A stretch of DNA of 64,000 nucleotides from DASXKD01 sp963703605 (GTDB lineage: Bacteria > Actinomycetota > Actinomycetes > Streptosporangiales > Streptosporangiaceae): NCBI GenBank assembly GCA_963703605.1, contig CAVPFC010000041.1, forward strand, positions 105,006 to 169,005, written 5' to 3'. Below are positions 59,972-64,000 of the stretch, piece after piece; positions within the stretch are counted from its first letter, which is position 1, and every line of letters starts with the position of its first letter. Made by a program: the position numbers and the translations under genes. The notes under the pieces are model-generated. The model was not told where the DNA came from, did no database searches, and saw nothing but the letters and a program-made list of their open reading frames with translations.

Positions 59972-60348
59972 CGTGTCTCTCCTTCCCCCGGCTCGGGCTC
60001 GGCCCGGTCGAGCGCCTCGCGCAGCAGCGCCGCGTCGTGCGGGCTCATCTGGAGAACGAAATGCGCCAGTGCTGTGCGCCGGTCGCTGCTGGTGGCCAGG
60101 GCGTCGTTCATCAGCGCGGCGGTGTATCCCGACCGTGAGCCGGTGGGCTCATACCGCCACGCCCGGCCATCCCGCTCCCGGCGCAGCCAGCCCTTGCGGT
60201 GCAGGTTTTCCATCACGGTCATCACCGTGGTGTAGGCGAGCGGCCGGTCACCGCGGAGGTCCTCGACCATCTCACGGACCAGCATAGGCCGGCCCTGCTC
60301 CCACAGCCGGTCCATGATCACAGCCTCCAGCTCACCAAACCGTCGCAT
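59968..60348 (-). CDS. BlaI/MecI/CopY-family repressor
   Basis: 126 residues. Winged helix: F-G-E-L-E-A-V-I-M-D-R-L-W-E-Q-G-R-P-M-L-V-R-E-M-V-E-D-L and Y-T-T-V-M-T-V-M-E-N-L-H-R-K-G-W-L-R-R-E-R, then a helical dimerisation domain. TACTATC sites lie upstream (60387) and before the sigma-factor gene (60484-60500), so it probably represses both. Confidence 0.92.
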   Translation of the reverse strand: MRRFGELEAVIMDRLWEQGRPMLVREMVEDLRGDRPLAYTTVMTVMENLHRKGWLRRERDGRAWRYEPTGSRSGYTAALMNDALATSSDRRTALAHFVLQMSPHDAALLREALDRAEPEPGEGETR

Positions 60349-60386
60349 TCCTCACTCCAACGGATCGCCACCTACAGCGGTCTATC

Positions 60387-60401
60387 TACTATCACGCATA
60401 G
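60387..60401. promoter_or_regulatory. BlaI-type operator half/site upstream of the repressor
   Basis: TACTATC-ACG-CATAGGG keeps the left arm of the perfect site at 60484 and part of the right arm (ATAG). It is placed 40-50 nt upstream of the repressor start, suggesting autoregulation. Confidence 0.5.
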
Positions 60402-60483
60402 GGTCGTCCTCCGGTTCAACGACCAGAGGAATTCCTCGTGGGGGTGCCACCCAGCTTTGCCCCCGACGTGAACAGAACGCTCT

Positions 60484-60500
60484 TACTATCCGTGATAGTA
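60484..60500. promoter_or_regulatory. Perfect BlaI-type operator before the sigma factor
   Basis: TACTATC-CGT-GATAGTA, 7-bp perfect arms and a 3-nt centre, ends 3 nt before the ATG at 60504. GATAGT inside it can act as the -10 of a leaderless transcript, so repressor binding would directly block the sigma gene. Confidence 0.7.
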
Positions 60501-60503
60501 GAC

Positions 60504-61052
60504 ATGCCCACGAAAACTCTTGCGTCCAGGAGCGATCTGCTCGATGACGCCGACGGTGCGATCCGCCAGCTCTACGCTCACCACGCCAAGGCGCTGCACG
60601 GCTACGTCCGGAGGTTCTGCCCGGATGGGGCCAGCACCGATGACATCGTTCAGGAGACATTCATTCGCGCCTGGCTGCACCTGCCGCAGCTTCGCGCCGA
60701 CGGCCTGCCGATCCGGCCGTGGTTGTTCCGGGTCGCGCGCAACCTGCTGACCGACGCTGACCGGGCAGCACGGTCACGGCCGGTCACAGTCCCGGCGTCG
60801 TCGGCCGAGGGCCCCGGGGACGATTCAGGACTGGGCCAGGTCCTGGACCGGCAGCTTGTCTGCGATGCCCTCCAGCATCTGTCTCCCGCGCACCGGACGG
60901 TCCTCGTGGAGACCTTCTACCGGGGCGGGAGCACCGCGACGATCGCCCGGCAGCTCGGCATACCGAATGGTACGGCCAGATCGCGGCTGCACTATGCGCT
61001 GGACGCGCTGCGCCGGCACCTCCAGGACCAGGACAGCACCGCATGCCGGTGA
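60504..61052 (+). CDS. ECF-type sigma-70 family RNA polymerase sigma factor
   Basis: 182 residues from ATG 60504, immediately after the palindrome; an upstream in-frame GTG would run through the operator. Region 2: Y-A-H-H-A-K-A-L-H-G-Y-V-R-R-F...D-D-I-V-Q-E-T-F-I-R-A-W. Region 4: L-S-P-A-H-R-T-V-L-V-E-T-F-Y-R-G-G-S-T-A-T-I-A-R-Q-L-G-I-P-N-G-T-A-R-S-R-L-H-Y-A-L. Lacks region 3. Overlaps the next membrane-protein gene, which takes the place normally held by an anti-sigma factor. Confidence 0.92.
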   Translation: MPTKTLASRSDLLDDADGAIRQLYAHHAKALHGYVRRFCPDGASTDDIVQETFIRAWLHLPQLRADGLPIRPWLFRVARNLLTDADRAARSRPVTVPASSAEGPGDDSGLGQVLDRQLVCDALQHLSPAHRTVLVETFYRGGSTATIARQLGIPNGTARSRLHYALDALRRHLQDQDSTACR

Positions 61053-61516
61053 ACGACCGCGGGCCCGTACGCAGGCTGGGCGCCGGTCCTGATCATGGGC
61101 TTGCCGCGCCCACGGCCGACGGCCGGGCCGCCCGGTGGCTGATCGCCGTCCTGCTGCTCGCCACGGCGGCCCTGGACCTGAGCCGGTGTGGCATGGTCCT
61201 GGTCGCCACACGGCAACCTGCTCCAGCCGCCGGCCTGGTCGCGGCCGGACTAGCCGCCGCCGCACTCAGCAGCTGGACAGCGCGCAGGTGCCTCGCCGGG
61301 CGACGCTGGCCGGCCTGGGCCGCCCTGCTGATCGGCATCGCGTCGGCACCACAGGCCGCCGCGGCCGGCTTCGGCGCCCCGTACACCATCCCCGACATCG
61401 CCACCGCCGCCGTCGGCATCCTGCTGGCCGTGGCCGTCCTGGCCACCGCCGGCCGCACCGCGCCGGGCCAGCCCACCGGCAACCCATGCCCCATCGACAA
61501 GGAGGCCACCCGATGA
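61043..61516 (+). CDS. Small membrane protein coupled to the sigma factor
   Basis: 157 residues, ATG overlapping the sigma stop by 10 nt. About four TM helices (A-R-W-L-I-A-V-L-L-L-A-T-A-A-L, A-A-G-L-V-A-A-G-L-A-A-A-A-L, W-A-A-L-L-I-G-I-A, A-A-V-G-I-L-L-A-V-A-V-L-A). No zinc-binding anti-sigma motif (HxxxCxxC) is present, so it is not a classical anti-sigma factor, though position suggests one. Ends with ATGA overlap onto a truncated oxygenase gene. Confidence 0.7.
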   Translation: MPVNDRGPVRRLGAGPDHGLAAPTADGRAARWLIAVLLLATAALDLSRCGMVLVATRQPAPAAGLVAAGLAAAALSSWTARRCLAGRRWPAWAALLIGIASAPQAAAAGFGAPYTIPDIATAAVGILLAVAVLATAGRTAPGQPTGNPCPIDKEATR

Positions 61517-61824
61517 CCCCACCAGCCGCGACGGCACAAGACCCCGTAGGAGCCGACGCGGCACCCGCCGACTACGGCCTGTTCGGGCCGGGATCGGCGA
61601 CCTGGCAGCTCATGCAAGTCCACCGTCAGCTCCCGCTGGTGGCGGTGCGGACTGCGGCCAGCTCCGCGGCTACAGCGTCGGCGCCCAGCTCGATCATCCA
61701 GGTCAGCGGCGCATCCGGTAGGAACGCTTGCAGGGCGGTGCTGAGCTCGGACTTCGCCTCCTCAGACAGCTGCGGTTCGCCCCCGGACAGCCGCCGGATC
61801 AGCTCGCGGCAGTACAGCAGGTAA
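61513..61824 (+). pseudogene. MpaB-family (DUF2236) oxygenase, N-terminal fragment
   Basis: ATG 61513 overlaps the preceding stop. The first about 35 residues (P-A-D-Y-G-L-F-G-P-G-S-A-T-W-Q-L) match the N-terminus of oxygenase MpaB/DUF2236 proteins, which run to about 280-400 residues and need downstream His/Asp residues. Here the similarity ends at about 61620, exactly where the antisense MBL fragment begins; the remaining codons to 61824 are its shadow. A deletion or recombination appears to have fused two gene remnants. Confidence 0.6.
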
Positions 61825-61960
61825 CGCCGCTGGTCAGCGAGCAGGCCCGGCCCGGCCGGGTCACCATGCCCGGGATACAAAATGCCGGTGCGGGCAAGTT
61901 GGCCGCCCACGACATCGAGCGCTGCGAGCCAGGCACCGGGACTTCGTCCAAGCCTGCCGC
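61626..61960 (-). pseudogene. MBL-fold metallohydrolase, C-terminal fragment
   Basis: Minus-strand frame ending at 61626 reads G-A-W-L-A-A-L-D-V-V-G-G-Q-L, G-I-L-Y-P-G-H-G-D-P-A-G and a helical tail (L-L-A-D-Q-R-R-Y-L-L-Y-C-R-E-L). G-H-G is the last metal-ligand His of MBL-fold hydrolases. The N-terminal HxHxDH part is absent; the frame is closed by a stop near 62025. The only start (GTG about 61910) would make a 94-residue fragment. Remnant, tail to tail with the MpaB remnant. Confidence 0.6.
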
Positions 61961-62091
61961 GAGGCGGCTGACACGCAGGAGCGAAACCTTCAGGCCGGCC
62001 CGCACAGAAACGGCTGATCCGTACTCAGTCATCCACGGCGTCCGTCGAGCGGTGCAGGGCGGCCTGGCGAGTGTGGGTGGTGCCGAGATGA

Positions 62092-62799
62092 TCAGGTTGT
62101 GAGCGTGGCCAGCTGGGTCTCGAAGAGCTGGCCGGGGTCCAGGCCCATGGATGCGAAGTTCCCGGCGATCTCGAGGCTGACGATGCCGTGCAGGCGGCTC
62201 CAGATGAGGACGGCGCACAAGGCGGCGGCTGGGTCGATGCCGGGGTGATGCGGCCGGGCCCAGGTTGCCAGCTGGGAAGCCAGCGGCTGCGGTGGGATGG
62301 CGGTGCGGTCCCCGGCCTCCCCGAGGATGTCCAGCAGCAGGTTCATTGCCTTCTGGGCGGCTTCGATGGGTCGTTGGGCGTGCGCGTCGTAGCCGGGCAG
62401 TGGTGGCCCGAACAGCAGTTGGTAGCGGTACGGCTGGACCAGGGCCCAGAACCGGTAGGCGCGGGCGAGGGCTTCGAGTTTGGCGCGGGGGCCAGAGCCG
62501 GAGACGTGGCTGGTGGCGGCGGTGAGGGCGTCCGCCAGGTCGTGATAGGCGTCGATCACCAGCTCGGTGAGCAGTTCGTCGCGGCTGGCGAAGTAGCGGT
62601 AGAGCGCTGGCCCGGAGACGCCGAGCTGCTTGCCGATCGCGGAGATCGATATTCCCCCGGGCCCTGCTTGTGCGAGCTGGGCCAGGGCGGCCTGCTTCAC
62701 CTCGGCCCGGACCTGCGCCCGGTAGCGCTCGCGGATGGTTAGCGGCTGCGGTTCGGGGGTGGCTGGCACAGGGTCCTCCGTCCCGGAGTTGATAGACAC
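62092..62799 (-). CDS. TetR/AcrR-family regulator (WHG-type C-terminal domain)
   Basis: 235 residues, GTG start. HTH: A-A-L-A-Q-L-A-Q-A-G-P-G-G-I-S-I-S-A-I-G-K-Q-L-G-V-S-G-P-A-L-Y-R-Y-F-A-S-R-D-E-L. The ligand domain has Y-R-F-W-A-L-V-Q-P-Y-R-Y-Q-L-L-F-G, the W-x-x-x-x-x-P-x-x-Y pattern of that subfamily. Upstream palindromic arms GTTAG/CTAAC (62823-62841) are a likely autoregulatory site. Any target gene here may be the lost MBL or MpaB gene next to it. Confidence 0.92.
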   Translation of the reverse strand: MSINSGTEDPVPATPEPQPLTIRERYRAQVRAEVKQAALAQLAQAGPGGISISAIGKQLGVSGPALYRYFASRDELLTELVIDAYHDLADALTAATSHVSGSGPRAKLEALARAYRFWALVQPYRYQLLFGPPLPGYDAHAQRPIEAAQKAMNLLLDILGEAGDRTAIPPQPLASQLATWARPHHPGIDPAAALCAVLIWSRLHGIVSLEIAGNFASMGLDPGQLFETQLATLTT

Positions 62800-62822
62800 A
62801 GGCTTAACAGGCTATCAAGTCT

Positions 62823-62841
62823 GTTAGATACTGTAACTAAC
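62823..62841. promoter_or_regulatory. TetR-type operator candidate
   Basis: GTTAG-N9-CTAAC 24 nt upstream of the TetR start. A related TGTTAGTAACTG lies in reverse at about 58374-58385, upstream of the second YceI gene. The remaining about 190 nt up to 63036 show no gene. Confidence 0.5.
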
Positions 62842-63036
62842 GCCTAAGGTTGTTACGCCTAGCGGATGGTACCGCCGGACGGTGGGTGACGTGTCGCCGA
62901 ACGCGACCTCATCTACGCCGAGCAAGCGCGGCGCTGATTATTGGGTGGACTGGGCAGAGCGGCAGGTCACGACGACGATCATGGCGGTGGCTCATTTTGT
63001 CACCCGGCCGCTAGGGACACACGGAATGGTGGTGGG

Positions 63037-63417
63037 CTAGCTACGCTGCGGCGTCTGCCATAGCCGAGGTCGACGTTCACCGTACCACCCTCGAAGATGT
63101 GCGACTGGGGTGGTCCGAATGACAAGGATCTTTGTCAGGGTGCCGGTGGTGTGGATGGTCCACCGCTGGGGCTCGAAGTGACCCCGTCTGGCGTCCCGGC
63201 CGGTGGTGCCGCTGGCGATGATGATGACGACGGGCGGGAGCCCGGGATGGCGGGCGCGGATGGCCTGCCAGGTCTCTTCCAGCATGGTCAGCACGCGGCT
63301 GGCGGCCTCGGAGTACCCGCTCGGCATGCCTACGTCGGCCCTCGGGGCGGCGGTCGGGCCAGGCCTGCCGTGACGCAGCCGTGCTGCGTGGCTGGCCAGG
63401 TCGTCTGCGAGACGCAT
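63037..63417 (-). pseudogene. Truncated SprT/HExxH-type hypothetical protein (N-terminal part)
   Basis: 126 residues. The segment S-R-V-L-T-M-L-E-E-T-W-Q-A-I-R-A-R-H-P-G-L-P-P-V-V-I-I-I-A-S-G-T and R-R-G-H-F-E-P-Q-R-W resembles the first third of actinobacterial proteins that usually continue to an H-E-x-x-H motif. After P-Q-R-W the sequence changes to unrelated residues and stops, so the metal-binding part is missing. Those homologues often lie on mobile or integrative elements. Moderate confidence that it is a remnant; it may instead be a short standalone protein. Confidence 0.45.
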
Positions 63418-63474
63418 AGCTGCGTCGCCGTGCTTGCGAGCCGCGACCGGACCCGCGTTAGGGTGGCGGCGCCG

Positions 63475-63945
63475 TCATAGCCACGTGTAGCGGCGCCCCG
63501 AGGGGTGCCGGGGGCGCTGGCAGCCACCGTGGTGGTGCCACCGCCGCTGCGACCGGCCGAAGGCGAGGGCTCCGGCGACGAACATCATCAGCCAGAACAG
63601 CAAGATCACGTTGACGAACGCGGCCAGCAGCCAGCCAGTGCCGGGGATCAGCAGCGCGGCGAACAGCACGAGCAGAATCAGCGGTGGAAAGGGCGGGCGG
63701 CGGCGGCGGACGGCCCAGGCGGGCGTGGCCCGCAGCGGCGGCGCCGCCGCACCGAGCGGCGCCGGGACGGGGCCGGGCAGGTCAGCCATGATCTGGCGCA
63801 GGTCGCCGAAGGTCTTGGCGTTCAGCGCCGCCGACAGCCGCTCGTCCAGTTCGCCGGGGGTGATCCGGCCCGCGGCGAAGTGGTCGCGCAACTGGCCGGT
63901 GACGCGGTCCCGGTCGGCGTCGGAAACGCGGATGCTGTCGTCCAT
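63475..63945 (-). CDS. DUF1707 (SHOCT-like) membrane protein
   Basis: 156 residues from ATG 63945 (GAGGG 6 nt upstream; GTG 63948 is adjacent). N-terminal DUF1707: R-V-S-D-A-D-R-D-R-V-T-G-Q-L-R-D-H-F-A-A-G-R-I-T-P-G-E-L-D-E-R-L-S-A-A-L-N-A-K-T-F-G-D-L. Pro-rich linker, then two TM helices about residues 90-130, and a His/Arg-rich tail. Common actinobacterial envelope-associated protein of unknown role. Confidence 0.85.
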   Translation of the reverse strand: MDDSIRVSDADRDRVTGQLRDHFAAGRITPGELDERLSAALNAKTFGDLRQIMADLPGPVPAPLGAAAPPLRATPAWAVRRRRPPFPPLILLVLFAALLIPGTGWLLAAFVNVILLFWLMMFVAGALAFGRSQRRWHHHGGCQRPRHPSGRRYTWL

Positions 63946-64000
63946 CACTTGCCCTCAAGGATTGTCATCGCTGCCATGTCTCCGATAGCTAGTAACTTGC

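Noticed and set aside
1..64000. tRNA, rRNA or riboswitch genes
   Set aside because: No cloverleaf-like segment, rRNA signature or known riboswitch core was recognised by eye; a covariance-model scan could still reveal small RNAs.

Overview
The window is very GC-rich, with GC-biased third codon positions, many GTG/TTG starts, 4-nt stop/start overlaps and leaderless-looking promoters. This fits a soil-type actinobacterium. Gene content (F420-type LLM oxidoreductase, many SDRs, DUF1707, DUF6916 and TIGR04076 proteins, orphan sugar-ABC permeases without an ATPase, LAL-type LuxR) suggests a filamentous Streptosporangiales-like genome; genus cannot be fixed from sequence alone. No rRNA, tRNA, CRISPR array, integrase or transposase was recognised.

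Layout. 1-6.5 kb: end of an alpha/beta hydrolase, a secreted CocE-type hydrolase, a two-component system divergent from a lipoprotein, a DMT-transporter remnant and a secreted lipase. 6.6-11.2 kb: a LAL-type LuxR regulator whose frame runs without a stop into an aldo/keto reductase, with tandem repeats at the junction, then a broken OB-fold gene. 11.4-23 kb: a catabolic island (four SDRs, DUF4432 epimerase-like protein, VOC protein, acetoacetate-decarboxylase-like enzyme, FCD-GntR regulator, 2-hydroxyacid dehydrogenase, APC permease, M24 peptidase). Four of its promoters share the palindrome core GCTATAGC. A secreted S1 protease sits inside it. 23.3-29.5 kb: a sugar-type ABC uptake system, zinc alcohol dehydrogenase, IclR regulator and enolase-superfamily dehydratase, tied together by a GTTCC-N7-GGAAC site seen at two promoters.

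29.7-43.5 kb is the most unusual part. It holds three consecutive phage-tail-collar proteins, a GNAT acetyltransferase, a DUF6916 protein, a 1358-residue secreted cadherin-like/beta-helix protein, a LuxR response regulator translationally coupled to a 14-unit secreted repeat protein (14 = 2 x 7, suggestive of two beta-propellers), a lipoprotein/membrane pair, and a secreted protein built from three 108-residue units resembling phage tail-fibre C-terminal domains. I propose this as a candidate surface or adhesion system assembled from phage-tail-derived modules.

43.6-52.5 kb: a frameshifted S41 peptidase, a PadR/membrane-protein operon, a four-gene operon (two amidohydrolases, TIGR04076 protein, LLM oxidoreductase), a NYN-domain protein and a cold-shock protein. 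52.9-64 kb: FMN reductase, MarR/YceI divergent pair, a lysylphosphatidylglycerol-synthase-like membrane protein with a degenerate kinase domain, a second YceI protein, a BlaI/M56 pair next to a sigma factor with a BlaI-like operator, gene remnants (MpaB and MBL-fold fragments), a TetR regulator, a fragment and a DUF1707 protein.

Four genes (aldo/keto reductase, OB-fold, 3x108 repeat protein, S41 peptidase) show single frameshifts in GC-rich or repetitive stretches. Either they are decaying or variable genes, or the assembly has small indel errors; the raw reads would decide.
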